From NCBI GenBank assembly GCA_021838945.1, contig JAKCCH010000004.1:1-63363 (forward strand): a DNA stretch of 63,363 nt. Reading direction: 5' to 3'. The translations under genes were made by a program, and so were the position numbers. A model generated the notes under the pieces. The model had not been told where the DNA came from. It was given only the letters and a program-made list of their open reading frames with translations, and did no database searches. Below are positions 42,776-51,814 of the stretch, piece after piece (within the stretch, counting starts at the first letter, position 1; every line of letters starts with the position of its first letter). The stretch comes from Actinomycetes bacterium. Its GTDB lineage: Bacteria; Actinomycetota; Acidimicrobiia; Acidimicrobiales; Bog-793.

Positions 42776-43597
42776 TCAGTCGAGGCCGCCTGTGGCGACG
42801 GCGCCGAACGCGTCGGCGGCCGCTCGGGTGAGTGGACCCGGGGCGTGCGGCAGCTCGCGCCCGTCGAGGAGCGCGATCGGCTGGACGCCACGGGTCGTCG
42901 ACGTCAAGAACGCTTCGTCGACATCGCTCAGGCGATCACGCGGCAGGTCCCGTTCGACCGCGCCGGTGATCTCGATCACCAGCCCTCGGGTGACGCCCGC
43001 CAGGCAGCCGGCCGAGAGGGGAGGCGTGAGGAGGTCGCCTCCGATGCCGAGGAAGATGTTCGTGCCGGTTCCTTCGCAGACGTTCCCCGCCGTATTGCAC
43101 CAGAGCGCCTCTGTTGCGCCTCGCTCTGCCGCATATGCCAGGGCGACGACGTTCTCTGCGTAGGAGATCGTCTTGGCACCTGCGAGAGGCCCGCGCTCGT
43201 TCTTCGGCCACGGCGCCACGACGACCACGGCCGGTCCGGCCGGCGGGGCGGCAGCCTCGCAGGCGATCACGACCGTCGGGTCGGCTTTGCCCCTCGCCGA
43301 TCCGAGCCCCGCGTTCCCTCCTGTCACCGTGATCCGGAGCTTGCCGGCCCGGCAGCCGGCTTCGTCGACGACCATGCGCGCCGCCCTCTCGAGCTCCTCG
43401 CCAGGTGGCAGGGGCAGGCCGATGGCGGAGGCGGAGCAGGCGAGCCGCTCGAGGTGGCGGCTGAGGGCAAAAGGTCGACCGTCGCGGATGGCGATGCTCT
43501 CGAAGACGCCGTCCCCCGTCACGAGGCCGTGGTCGAACACCGACACGGTCGCTTCGGCGGCGTCCAGCATCACGCCGTTCACGTAGACCGAGGGCAC
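42776..43597 (-). CDS. Class IV PLP aminotransferase / aminodeoxychorismate lyase-like
   Basis: A 273-aa fold-type IV PLP enzyme. VFDHGLVTGDGVFESIA is the N-terminal signature and the Schiff-base Lys is in GAKTISYAENV. EALWCNTAGNVCEGTGTNIF contains the invariant Glu/Asn-Ile-Phe segment. The family includes 4-amino-4-deoxychorismate lyase (PabC), branched-chain and D-amino-acid aminotransferases. Length and N-terminus fit PabC best, but no pabA/B gene is nearby. GTG at 43597 follows TACACT by eight bases (leaderless). It is convergent with the S1 protease. Confidence 0.85.
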   Translation of the reverse strand: MPSVYVNGVMLDAAEATVSVFDHGLVTGDGVFESIAIRDGRPFALSRHLERLACSASAIGLPLPPGEELERAARMVVDEAGCRAGKLRITVTGGNAGLGSARGKADPTVVIACEAAAPPAGPAVVVVAPWPKNERGPLAGAKTISYAENVVALAYAAERGATEALWCNTAGNVCEGTGTNIFLGIGGDLLTPPLSAGCLAGVTRGLVIEITGAVERDLPRDRLSDVDEAFLTSTTRGVQPIALLDGRELPHAPGPLTRAAADAFGAVATGGLD

Positions 43598-43615
43598 GGC
43601 GCCCGAGTGTACGGC

Positions 43616-44527
43616 TCAGCGCGTCCCGGGGGTCCCGGGGGCTTCGGCGGCGAGGCCGGACGCCCGCTCCGACAGTGCCGGTGAGCCGAGTCGCCCGACC
43701 AGCTCGCCGAAGCCGTCCGACGGGCCGCGCCACTCGAAAGCCTTCGTGCCGGCGACGAGCGAGTCGTCGACGCGCAGGGTGGCGAGGCTCCGGAACAGCT
43801 CGGCGAGGTCGTGATCGTCACAAAGCCGCGCCGCGAGCGTGGGCGCCGATCGCACGCGTGCCAGCACCTCGGTTGCCCAAGCCGCCGCGTCCGACGGGAT
43901 CTGTTCGAGGTGGACGTAGTGGCGGAGAACGGCGGCGGCGCTCTGCTTCCCCCATCCGGCGATCCCCGGGAAGCCGTCGGCGCTGTCGCCGACGAGCGCG
44001 AGCCAGTCCGGGATCGACTCCGGAAGGACCCCGTACTTCGCCAGCACCGCCTCTTCGTCGAGGATCGCCTTGTTCCGGCGGTCGACCTGGACGACCCGCT
44101 CGTCACGGACGCACTGAGCGAGGTCCTTATCAGGCGTCCAGATGAGGACGCGGTCGACGGCCGGATCCGACGCCGCCACGTGCGCGGCCGAAGCGAGCCC
44201 ATCGTCCGCCTCGAGCTCGTCCATGGCGAGAACGAGCAGGCCGAGCTCGCGGAGAGCGTCCTCGAGGATGGGGAACTGGGCAAGCAGTTCGGGCGCCACG
44301 CCGGCAGACGTCTTGTAGCCGGGCCAGAGGTCGTTGCGGAAGGACTCGATCCGGTGGTCCGTCGCCACGGCGAGGTGCGTGGCGCCCTCGGAGATCATGG
44401 TGAGGAGCGAGCTCACGACTCCCGTGACCGCGGTGACATCCTGGCCGTCCGCGCTCCGGCGCCTGGCCTTCTGGCCGAAGAACTGCCGGAACAGCTCGTA
44501 GGTGCCGTCGACGAGGTGGACGTCCAT
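43616..44527 (-). CDS. 5'-3' exonuclease (PolI-type FEN domain)
   Basis: A 303-aa stand-alone flap nuclease. VHLVDGTYELFRQFFGQKAR is the first acidic metal site; MDELEADDGLASAAHVA and WTPDKDLAQCV hold the clustered metal-binding Asp/Glu residues; PDWLALVGDSADGFPGIAGWG is the H3TH DNA-binding motif with the final Asp. Free-standing proteins of this kind remove RNA primers or flaps in addition to the PolI domain. The ATG at 44527 is nine bases after TAGGCT. It is divergent from the quinone oxidoreductase. Confidence 0.9.
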   Translation of the reverse strand: MDVHLVDGTYELFRQFFGQKARRRSADGQDVTAVTGVVSSLLTMISEGATHLAVATDHRIESFRNDLWPGYKTSAGVAPELLAQFPILEDALRELGLLVLAMDELEADDGLASAAHVAASDPAVDRVLIWTPDKDLAQCVRDERVVQVDRRNKAILDEEAVLAKYGVLPESIPDWLALVGDSADGFPGIAGWGKQSAAAVLRHYVHLEQIPSDAAAWATEVLARVRSAPTLAARLCDDHDLAELFRSLATLRVDDSLVAGTKAFEWRGPSDGFGELVGRLGSPALSERASGLAAEAPGTPGTR

Positions 44528-44625
44528 GCCTCGCGCAGCCTAAGACAAGGACCGGCGCTGCGAGAGGTGCCGGCTGACGCGGCCGTACCGTGGCCGCGCG
44601 GCCCGGAGGAGGGGAGGAGCTCTTC

Positions 44626-45591
44626 GTGAGGGCAGTCCAGGTATCGCGGCTCGAGGGTCCAGATTCGGTCGAAGTCGTCGACGTCGATCCGCCGGCGCCG
44701 CGACCGGGACACCTGCTCATCGAGACCCGCGCGATCGGCGTCAGCTTCCCGGACGTGCTCCTCACCAAGGGCGAGTACCAGATGCGACCGAGCCTGCCCT
44801 TCGTGCCGGGAGCAGAGATCGCGGGCATCGTGGCGAAAGCACCGGAGGGTTCGAGCTTCGCCGAAGGCGACCGGGTGCTGGCCTTCCCCGGGATCGGCGG
44901 CTTTGCCGAGGCAGCGACGGCCGACCCCATCTCGGTGTTCGCACTCCCCGACGACGTGTCGTACGAGGTCGCCGCCGCCCTGCCGATGAACTACTTCACC
45001 GCGCTCTTCGCCCTGACTCGGAGAGGCCAGCTGCGCCCGGGCGAGACCGTGCTCGTACACGGCGCGGCCGGCGGAGTCGGGACGGCGGCCATCCAGGTCG
45101 CGAAGGCGCTCGGCGCAACCGTGATCGGCGTCGCGTCCACCGAGGACAAGCGAGCGGTCGCCCTGCGGGCCGGGGCCGACCACGCCGTCCCCGTGGAAGG
45201 CTTCAAGGACGCCGCGAAACAGCTCACGGGGGGTAAGGGCGTCGACGTCGTGCTCGATCCCGTCGGCGGCGACCGCTTTACGGACTCGCTGCGGTCCCTC
45301 GCGACCGAGGGGCGGCTGCTCGTCATCGGCTTCACGGGCGGTGAGATCCCGACGGTGAGGGTCAACCGCCTGCTCCTCAACAACATCACCGTGGTGGGCG
45401 TCTTGTGGGGCGGGTTCTGGATCTCCCAGCCCGCTTACCTCCAGCAACAGTGGGCCGACCTGCTCCCGATGGTCGAGGATGGGCGGCTCGATCCCCCGAT
45501 CGGCGCGACGTTCCCGCTCGAGCGCGCGGCGGAGGCGCTGAAGGAGATCGGCGAGCGTCGGGCGACCGGCAAGATCCTCCTCGTCCCCTGA
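44626..45591 (+). CDS. Zinc-independent NADPH:quinone oxidoreductase (MDR family)
   Basis: A 321-aa medium-chain dehydrogenase/reductase. An N-terminal GroES-like domain (FPDVLLTKGEYQMRPSLPFV, PGAEIAGIV) is followed by a Rossmann domain with VHGAAGGVGTAAIQ for the nucleotide. Zn-ligating cysteines are absent. It probably reduces quinones or enoyl thioesters. I chose GTG 44626 because GGAGGAGGGGAGGAG lies just upstream; GTG 44590 lacks a ribosome site. It is 15 bp upstream of the BCCP-carboxyltransferase gene, likely one operon. Confidence 0.88.
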   Translation: MRAVQVSRLEGPDSVEVVDVDPPAPRPGHLLIETRAIGVSFPDVLLTKGEYQMRPSLPFVPGAEIAGIVAKAPEGSSFAEGDRVLAFPGIGGFAEAATADPISVFALPDDVSYEVAAALPMNYFTALFALTRRGQLRPGETVLVHGAAGGVGTAAIQVAKALGATVIGVASTEDKRAVALRAGADHAVPVEGFKDAAKQLTGGKGVDVVLDPVGGDRFTDSLRSLATEGRLLVIGFTGGEIPTVRVNRLLLNNITVVGVLWGGFWISQPAYLQQQWADLLPMVEDGRLDPPIGATFPLERAAEALKEIGERRATGKILLVP

Positions 45592-45606
45592 GCGGAGGGA
45601 GGTCTC

Positions 45607-47430
45607 GTGGACGCGACTGCGGAGGTGCGAGCGCCCGTCCCGGGCGCAGTCGTGCGCGTCCCGGTGACGGTGGGGGAGGCGGTACGCGCAGGCGACACCG
45701 TGGTCCTGCTCGAGGTCATGAAGATGGAGCACCCGGTGAGGACGCCGGTCGCCGGGATCGTCGAGCACGTCGCCGTCGAGCTCGGCACGTCGGTGGGCGA
45801 AGGGGATCTTCTCGTCTCTGTCGCCCCACGAGGCGACGATGAGCGAGAAGGCGAAAAGGAGCAGGTCGTCGACCTCGACGCACCGCCGAGAGCCGACTTG
45901 AGGGAAGTGCTCGAGCGGCGGCGATTCCTGCTCGACGACTCGCCGGCGCGGGTCGGGCGAGTGGCGGCGCGCCACGCGGCGGGACATCGCACGGTCCGGG
46001 AGAACCTCGAGGATCTGTTCGACGAGGCGAGCTTCGAGGAGTGGGGCGGATTCGTGGTCGCCGCCCAACGCAGCCGCCGCGAGTTGTCCGAGCTCATCGA
46101 GCGCACACCGGCAGACGGCATGGTGGCCGGGATCGGGCGGGTCGCGGGCCGTGCGGTCGCCGTCGCCGGTTACGACTACCTCGTCCTGGCGGGAACCCAG
46201 GGCGCTCGCAACCACCAGAAGAAGGACCGCCTCTTCGACATCGTGGAACGGCTCTCGACTCCGCTCGTGCTCTTGGCGGAAGGGGGAGGCGGCCGACCAG
46301 GCGACACGGACATGCCTTCCGTCGCCGGCCTCGACACGATGGCGTTCGCCCTCTTCGCCCGCTTGTCCGGACTTGTGCCGACGGTGGGGGTGGCGAACGG
46401 CTTCTGTTTCGCAGGGAATGCAGCTCTGCTCGGGTGCTGTGACGTGATCATCGCTACCGAGGACGCCTCGATCGGGATGGGTGGCCCCGCCATGATCGAA
46501 GGCGGAGGGCTCGGTGTCGTCGAGCCCGAGGACATCGGTCCGGTCTCGGTCCAGTCACCGAACGGCGTCGTCGACCTCGTGGCCTCAGACGACGCCGAAG
46601 CCGTCGGGCTCGTGAAGCAGTACCTGTCGTACTTCGATCCGGAGCCCCGACCCTGGACCTGCGCCGACCAGCGCGTCTTGCGCCACCTCGTACCCGAGCG
46701 TCGCACGGTCGTCTACGACGTCCGTCGCGTCGTGGACGTGCTCTGCGACACGGGCAGTGTGCTCGAGCTACGCCGGCACCACGGCGTCGGCATCGTGACC
46801 GCGCTGGCCCGCATCGAAGGGAGGCCCATCGGCCTGATCGCCAACGACCCGGCACATCTCGGTGGTGCCATCGACGCCGACGCCGCCGACAAGGCCGCCC
46901 GTCACGTGCAGCTGTGCGACGCCTTCGGGATCCCTCTCGTGTCGCTCTGCGACACGCCGGGATTCATGGTGGGCCCCGAGGCGGAGCGCTCGGCCCAGGT
47001 GCGGCGTTTCTCGAGGATGTTCGTGACGGCCGCGAGCATCTCGGTGCCGTACGTGACCGTCGTCCTGCGCAAGGGGTACGGTCTCGGGGCACAGGCGATG
47101 GCGGGCGGCAGCTTCCACGCTTCGCTGCTCATCGTGTCGTGGCCGACCGGGGAGTTCGGCGGCATGGGACTCGAGGGCGCGGTGAAGCTGGCCTGGAGGC
47201 GTGAGCTCGACGCGGTGGCCGACCCGGCCGAACGACAAGCGCTCTACGACAAGCTCGTCGCCTCGATGTACGAGCGCGGTCGAGCTCTCTCGATGGCGAT
47301 GCACTTCGAGATCGACGACGTGATCGACCCGGCAGACACTCGTCGGCGGATCATGAACGTGCTGGCTATTGCGCCTCCGGCTGGCCGTTCGCCCGCAAGC
47401 AAGCGGCGCCCGCTCGTCGAGCCCTTCTGA
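45607..47430 (+). CDS. Biotin carrier-carboxyltransferase fusion (acyl-CoA carboxylase)
   Basis: A 607-aa fusion. Residues 1-75 are a biotinyl domain with EVMKMEHP (biotinylated Lys39). Residues ~95-590 are a two-lobe beta-type carboxyltransferase as in AccD5/PccB, with the acyl-CoA oxyanion motif GAVKLAW near GGMGLEG and the N-lobe GGGGRPGD. It would carboxylate acetyl-, propionyl- or another acyl-CoA, but the biotin carboxylase subunit is not in the window. The N-terminal position of the carrier is unusual; in most actinobacterial systems it is fused to biotin carboxylase. It follows the quinone oxidoreductase gene. Confidence 0.9.
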   Translation: MDATAEVRAPVPGAVVRVPVTVGEAVRAGDTVVLLEVMKMEHPVRTPVAGIVEHVAVELGTSVGEGDLLVSVAPRGDDEREGEKEQVVDLDAPPRADLREVLERRRFLLDDSPARVGRVAARHAAGHRTVRENLEDLFDEASFEEWGGFVVAAQRSRRELSELIERTPADGMVAGIGRVAGRAVAVAGYDYLVLAGTQGARNHQKKDRLFDIVERLSTPLVLLAEGGGGRPGDTDMPSVAGLDTMAFALFARLSGLVPTVGVANGFCFAGNAALLGCCDVIIATEDASIGMGGPAMIEGGGLGVVEPEDIGPVSVQSPNGVVDLVASDDAEAVGLVKQYLSYFDPEPRPWTCADQRVLRHLVPERRTVVYDVRRVVDVLCDTGSVLELRRHHGVGIVTALARIEGRPIGLIANDPAHLGGAIDADAADKAARHVQLCDAFGIPLVSLCDTPGFMVGPEAERSAQVRRFSRMFVTAASISVPYVTVVLRKGYGLGAQAMAGGSFHASLLIVSWPTGEFGGMGLEGAVKLAWRRELDAVADPAERQALYDKLVASMYERGRALSMAMHFEIDDVIDPADTRRRIMNVLAIAPPAGRSPASKRRPLVEPF

Positions 47431-47434
47431 GCCG

Positions 47435-48307
47435 TCAGGGCAGCTTGTAGATCGCCTGCATCTTCTTCACGATGTCGAGACCGAGCAGGTCCTCCCCGCC
47501 GTCGGCGAGGTGGATCCCATCTGAGTCGCGAAGCGGCATCACCGAGCCGGCGACATCAGTCGTGCCGCCGTTGTACTGCCCGGACGGCGTGGCGAAGAGC
47601 TTCCACGACGAGAAGTAGGTGACCCCGGCGTGCGTGGCCGCCTGCGCCCGGTAGACGGCATCTTGCATCGCCATCTCGTGCGAGAAACGCCGCGGTTGCA
47701 TGATCGGCATGCCCACCCAGAGCACTTGGGCACCGGCGGAGGTCGCCTCGGTCATCATGGTGGCGACGCGCTGGCCGTAGGCGCGCCTCCAGAGCGGCGT
47801 GCCGTAGGTCACCAGCTGGTTCCCCTGGTAGAAGCCCTGCGGGTCGTTCCCCCCGAGGAAGACGACGACGATCTGGGGATGGACCTGCTGCAGTTCGGAC
47901 TCGAGGACGGCCGGCCAGTTGAAGTACCCGGTGTTCGCGAGGCCCGTGTCACCCTTCGCGTCTTGGACGAGGTTCACGTGCGGGTCGTTCGCGAGCGCCC
48001 ACTGCATGCCCCATCCGAGGTCGATGCCGAGCGAGTCTCCGATCTCGAGGATCGTCACCTTGCCGTTCACGGGGTGCACCGCCGACACGGTGGAGAGGGT
48101 GGTCGAGGTGGTGCTCGAGCCCGACTTGGTGTTGTTGCCGGGCGAGATCGCACCGTGATGGGGCCGGGTGGTGCCGGGGTGACCCCGAGTCGCCGCCACG
48201 CTGCCACCGCAGGCGGCCGTGGTGGCAGCGACGGTCACGAGTGCTCCGATCGACGCGATCCGCCGACTCCCGCGTAGCGTCTGGGATCGGATCCTGCGAG
48301 GTGACAT
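47435..48307 (-). CDS. SGNH/GDSL-family lipoprotein hydrolase
   Basis: A 290-aa exported protein. The N-terminus (residues 1-35) is a basic, hydrophobic signal ending TTAAC-GGS, a plausible lipobox, so it is probably anchored to the membrane. A Ser/Thr-rich linker follows. ILEIGDSLGID is block I with the nucleophile Ser, VVFLGGND is block III and SDGIHLADGG is block V with Asp and His. It resembles DUF459-type SGNH proteins acting on cell-envelope esters. I chose ATG 48307 (AGGAG upstream); ATG 48340 is possible. The 3' end is four bases from the convergent carboxyltransferase stop. Confidence 0.85.
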   Translation of the reverse strand: MSPRRIRSQTLRGSRRIASIGALVTVAATTAACGGSVAATRGHPGTTRPHHGAISPGNNTKSGSSTTSTTLSTVSAVHPVNGKVTILEIGDSLGIDLGWGMQWALANDPHVNLVQDAKGDTGLANTGYFNWPAVLESELQQVHPQIVVVFLGGNDPQGFYQGNQLVTYGTPLWRRAYGQRVATMMTEATSAGAQVLWVGMPIMQPRRFSHEMAMQDAVYRAQAATHAGVTYFSSWKLFATPSGQYNGGTTDVAGSVMPLRDSDGIHLADGGEDLLGLDIVKKMQAIYKLP

Positions 48308-48498
48308 CAGTGCTCCTGTTGCGAGCTCGGGACCGGACATGACGCCAAGACGGCGCCCGTGGACTCCGAGCTTGCACGTAACCATCTTGCACGAACCGTT
48401 CCGTGCGTCGACGACGGTACTCGCTCGCGTGACGAGATCAGTGGCAAGTCCTCGCCGGTTCCCAGGTTCCTCCAAGGCTTGCTCGCAAAGCTGGCGTC

Positions 48499-48804
48499 AT
48501 GTCAGCAGCGGATCAGGACCACAGCCCAACGCCCTCGGCGCCATCTGCTCGCCGGCACCCGGCTCGGCGCGCCCGGCTCGTCGCCGGCGCCGGCAGCCTT
48601 GCGGGCATGCTCGTGATCACCGGCGTGATCGCGTCGAGCTCCCACGCGGCGTCCCATGAACAGGTCACATCCGTCGGAGGGGAGGGCGAGTCCACCGGCA
48701 CGGGCGATGCCGGCACGACCACGTCGGGCACACCGGGCGCCTCCGGCGCTCCGCAGGCATCCACTCCGTCCCAGAGCGCCAACACCGCGAGCGGTGGCAG
48801 CTGA
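48499..48804 (+). CDS. Small membrane-anchored Ser/Thr/Gly-rich protein
   Basis: A 101-aa protein: basic N-terminal region, one membrane helix at about residues 27-46 (LVAGAGSLAGMLVITGVIAS), then a disordered extracytoplasmic Ser/Thr/Gly-rich tail. No domain recognised. It overlaps the apbE GTG by 11 bp, so the two are co-translated. In flavinylation modules this position is often held by an FMN-binding domain protein; here that domain is absent. The C-terminal tail might be the target, which is speculation. Confidence 0.6.
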   Translation: MSAADQDHSPTPSAPSARRHPARRARLVAGAGSLAGMLVITGVIASSSHAASHEQVTSVGGEGESTGTGDAGTTTSGTPGASGAPQASTPSQSANTASGGS

Positions 48805-49744
48805 GCTCACCTGGGAGGCCATGGGCACGACGGCGCATCTCATCGTCGTCGGCCCCGCTCGTCTGACGGGCCGCGGGAGGCGCCGGATCGAGGCCCTCGA
48901 GCAGCGGTGGAGCCGGTTTCGCCCGACGAGCGAGCTCAACCGGTTGAATGCTCGCGCCGGCGAGGTGACCCGCGTGTCCGAGGAGACCCGGCTCCTCGTC
49001 CAACGGTCGCTCGAGGGCTGGTGGCTCTCGGGCGGAGCCTTCGACCCGACACTGCTCGGCGATGTCGTCCGGGCGGGCTACGACCGCACCTACGAGGAGA
49101 TCGGGCCGCGCGAGCGCCAGCCGATCAGCCACTTCCGGTCAGGATGCGACGGGATCGTGCTCGAGGGCCACGACGTCCACCTACCCCCGGACGTCGGCAT
49201 CGACTCGGGCGGCATCGGCAAGGGGCTGGCGGCCGACCTCGTCGCGGCCGAGCTCATGGATGCCGGCGCCGACGGCGTGTGCTGCAACATCGGAGGTGAC
49301 CTGCGCGTCGTTGGTGTCGGACCGGATCCGGGCGGCTGGACCATCGCGGTCGAGCACGCATGGAACGGGGCCGTGCCTCTCGCCCTCGTCGGGCTGGCAG
49401 CGGGCGGCATGGCGACTTCGACCACGCTGAAGCGGCGCTGGCTCGTCGACGGCGAGCTCAGGCACCACCTGATCGACCCCCGCTCCCACCGCCCGGCCGA
49501 GAGCGGGCTCAACCACGCCACGGTCGTCGCCGGGGAGGCCTGGCGGGCCGAGATCCTCGCCAAAGCGGTCCTCGTGAACGGCGAGGAGCATCCCTTCGAC
49601 ATCGTCGGGGGGACAGGCTCGGATGTGATCGCCGTGACGGAGGACGGGAAGGTGCTTGCCACCGAGGGGTTCAGCCGCTACGTGGGAGCGACGCCCCTGC
49701 CCCGTCGAGTGGCAGGCGGCCGCGGTCCCGGGCCAGCTCCGTGA
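48794..49744 (+). CDS. apbE: ApbE-type FAD:protein FMN transferase
   Basis: A 316-aa transferase that moves FMN from FAD onto a Thr/Ser of exported redox proteins. The N-terminus (ELTWEAMGTTAHLIV) and GIDSGGIGKGLAADLVAAEL, GADGVCCNIGGDLRV and HHLIDPRS are the ApbE FAD- and Mg-binding blocks. There is no signal peptide or lipobox, so it may act in the cytoplasm or at the inner face of the membrane. I chose GTG 48794, which restores the family start and overlaps the small membrane gene. It converges on the ferric-reductase-like gene with 74 bp of overlap. Confidence 0.9.
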   Translation: MAAELTWEAMGTTAHLIVVGPARLTGRGRRRIEALEQRWSRFRPTSELNRLNARAGEVTRVSEETRLLVQRSLEGWWLSGGAFDPTLLGDVVRAGYDRTYEEIGPRERQPISHFRSGCDGIVLEGHDVHLPPDVGIDSGGIGKGLAADLVAAELMDAGADGVCCNIGGDLRVVGVGPDPGGWTIAVEHAWNGAVPLALVGLAAGGMATSTTLKRRWLVDGELRHHLIDPRSHRPAESGLNHATVVAGEAWRAEILAKAVLVNGEEHPFDIVGGTGSDVIAVTEDGKVLATEGFSRYVGATPLPRRVAGGRGPGPAP

Positions 49745-50285
49745 GAGCGTCGGCTCGCGCCCGCCGCGCCGTGACGGCCCGCATCACCACCAGCACCCCG
49801 GCCGCCCACGAGACGCTGTAGAAGGCGATCCGGAGCGCGGCCGAGTGACGGTCCGTGCCGGCGGCGAGGCCGTGGATCGTCGCGAAGGCGAAGAGCGGGA
49901 ACGACAGGTAATGGGTGCGCCGCCAGACTCGCCGCGGCACCACGCGCCGCAGCAGCGAGGTCACCTCGAGCGCGACGAGGAGGTACATGGCCACGATGCC
50001 CCACGCGACCGCACCGGGGCGCCATGACCCCGTCAGCGGGACGAGGACCTCGGTCAAGCCGAAGTGGGTGTAGGTGTCGAGCAGGATGGAGGAGACGTGC
50101 ACCACGACGAACACGAGCGCGCCGGCTCCGAGGAAGCGGTGCAGGTCGAGGAGCCAGGCACGACGGCGGACGGTCTCGGCGAGGCGTGTGCTCATGAAGA
50201 GCCCCCAGAGCACGCTCCCGGCGAGCAGTGCCCACGCCACGATCCCGCTCGCTCGGGACGTGTACCAGACGAGCGTGCTGTTCAT
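49671..50285 (-). CDS. Ferric reductase-like transmembrane haem protein
   Basis: A 204-aa membrane protein with about five or six helices of the ferric reductase/YedZ type. His residues expected to bind b-haem are in DLHRFLGAGALVFVVVHV and RRTHYLSFPLFAFATIHG. It lacks flavin and NADPH domains, so it must receive electrons from a partner. Such proteins commonly accompany ApbE. The ATG follows the histidine-kinase stop by 35 bp on the same strand, and its last 74 bp overlap apbE in antiparallel. Confidence 0.85.
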   Translation of the reverse strand: MNSTLVWYTSRASGIVAWALLAGSVLWGLFMSTRLAETVRRRAWLLDLHRFLGAGALVFVVVHVSSILLDTYTHFGLTEVLVPLTGSWRPGAVAWGIVAMYLLVALEVTSLLRRVVPRRVWRRTHYLSFPLFAFATIHGLAAGTDRHSAALRIAFYSVSWAAGVLVVMRAVTARRARADALTELARDRGRLPLDGAGASLPRSG

Positions 50286-50320
50286 GGCCTCGAGTCTCGG
50301 GGGGAAAGCTCAGAACCACC

Positions 50321-51814
50321 TCAGACCTTGCCGGGAAGTGCTACCGATTCGGTCGGTCCCTTTGTCTCGCCGGTCGGCAGGCGGAGCACGAACTGCGCCC
50401 CCCCGCCATCGGCGTTCGAAGCTGTGACGGAACCGCCGTGCTCATCGGCTACGGCTGCCACGATGGAGAGTCCGAGGCCCGCGCCGCCACCGGCTCTCGA
50501 CCGGTCCGCCCGCCAGAAACGGTCGAACGCCTTTGCCAGCGCCTCCTCGTCCAGTCCCGGGCCGTGATCGCGGACGGACACGACCACGTCACCTCGTTCG
50601 GCCTCGTGGCGCAGCGCGACCTCGATCGGTGAACCTGGCGGTGTGTGCCGCAAGCCGTTCGTGAGGAGGTTGGCCACAGCTTGGCGCAGGTGGGCGGCGT
50701 CGCCGAGGACGTGCACCGGTTCGGGCGCGTCGAGGAGGAGCGGGCGGCCCGGCTCGATGGCCGCCGCTGCCGAGCAGGCCTCGGCGACCACGACCGACAG
50801 GTCGACGTCTTCGCGCAGCATCTCCGGTGCCTGGTCGAGGCGGGCGAGGAGGAGCAGGTCGTCCACGAGCCGTTTCATGCGGCCGGCTTCCTCTTCGATC
50901 CGCCGCGCCACGATGGTGGGATCGGAGGACCTTTCGCCTCCCGCGATGCTCAACCGGAACAGCTCAGCGAAGCCCTGGATCGAGGTCAGCGGCGTCCGGA
51001 GCTCATGGGAGACGTCGGCGAGGAACTGCCGCAGGCGGGCCTCGGTGACGTCTCGCTCGGCGAAGGCCCTCTCGATGTCGGCGAGCATGGCGTTGAGAGC
51101 AGCACCGAGCTCGATGACCTCGGTCGGGCCTCTCTCCGGTCCGACGCGCCGGGACAGGTCGCCGCTCGCGATCGCTCGGGAGTCGAGTGCCATGTGCTCG
51201 AGAGGGCTGAGACCTCGCCGCAGGATGAGCCAGGAGCCGGCAAGCAGCACGAGGAGCAGGCCGAGGGCGGCGGCGACCTCCACGAGCAAAAGGTCGTGGA
51301 GCGTCGCGTCGATGGCCGTCGTGGGCTCGGCCAGGACGATCAAATAACCGGGAGCATGCGGGGCCGGCGAGACGAGCACGCGCCAATGGGGACCGGTCCC
51401 GCCGCTCGAGGCGGCGTCGAACAGCTTTGCCGAGCTCTCGTGACCGAGTTGCAGCAAAGAGGGGAGTCTCGGCACCCCGACCCTCCTCACGACGTCGGCA
51501 CTGGCCACGACCGTGCCCGCGGGGGAGAGGAGGGCGGCATACGAGCCAGGTGCCAGGACCGAGGTCGGGGCGGGACCGCTCCCGTACTCGCCCTGGTCAC
51601 CGCCCCCGCTCCGGCTCGTGGCACCAGGCGGGCTACCGACGTGTGCCTGCAGCTCGAGCTGCGTCGCCTCGAAGCTCTCGGATGCGCGCAGTTGCGTGTC
51701 GAGCTGTGCGTACTGGGTCGGCGCGTAGAAGGCGTAGGTCGCCAGGCCGAACGCGACGAGCCCGAGAGCGAGCAGCACCCCGAGGCTGAGCGCGAGGCGG
51801 AGACGGAGGGTCAT
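50321..51814 (-). CDS. Two-component sensor histidine kinase
   Basis: A 497-aa membrane kinase. Helix 1 is at residues 5-30, an extracytoplasmic sensor domain spans ~31-185, and helix 2 with HAMP follows (LLVLLAGSWLILRRGLSPLEHMALD). The phosphoacceptor box is FLADVSHELRTPLTSIQGF; the ATPase has N-box LLTNGLRHTPPG, G1 DHGPGLDEE and G2 GGAGLGLSIV. It overlaps the upstream response regulator by ATGA. The TrcS/PrrB-like type cannot be tied to a signal. Being downstream of kdpE, it may extend the kdp response. Confidence 0.93.
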   Translation of the reverse strand: MTLRLRLALSLGVLLALGLVAFGLATYAFYAPTQYAQLDTQLRASESFEATQLELQAHVGSPPGATSRSGGGDQGEYGSGPAPTSVLAPGSYAALLSPAGTVVASADVVRRVGVPRLPSLLQLGHESSAKLFDAASSGGTGPHWRVLVSPAPHAPGYLIVLAEPTTAIDATLHDLLLVEVAAALGLLLVLLAGSWLILRRGLSPLEHMALDSRAIASGDLSRRVGPERGPTEVIELGAALNAMLADIERAFAERDVTEARLRQFLADVSHELRTPLTSIQGFAELFRLSIAGGERSSDPTIVARRIEEEAGRMKRLVDDLLLLARLDQAPEMLREDVDLSVVVAEACSAAAAIEPGRPLLLDAPEPVHVLGDAAHLRQAVANLLTNGLRHTPPGSPIEVALRHEAERGDVVVSVRDHGPGLDEEALAKAFDRFWRADRSRAGGGAGLGLSIVAAVADEHGGSVTASNADGGGAQFVLRLPTGETKGPTESVALPGKV

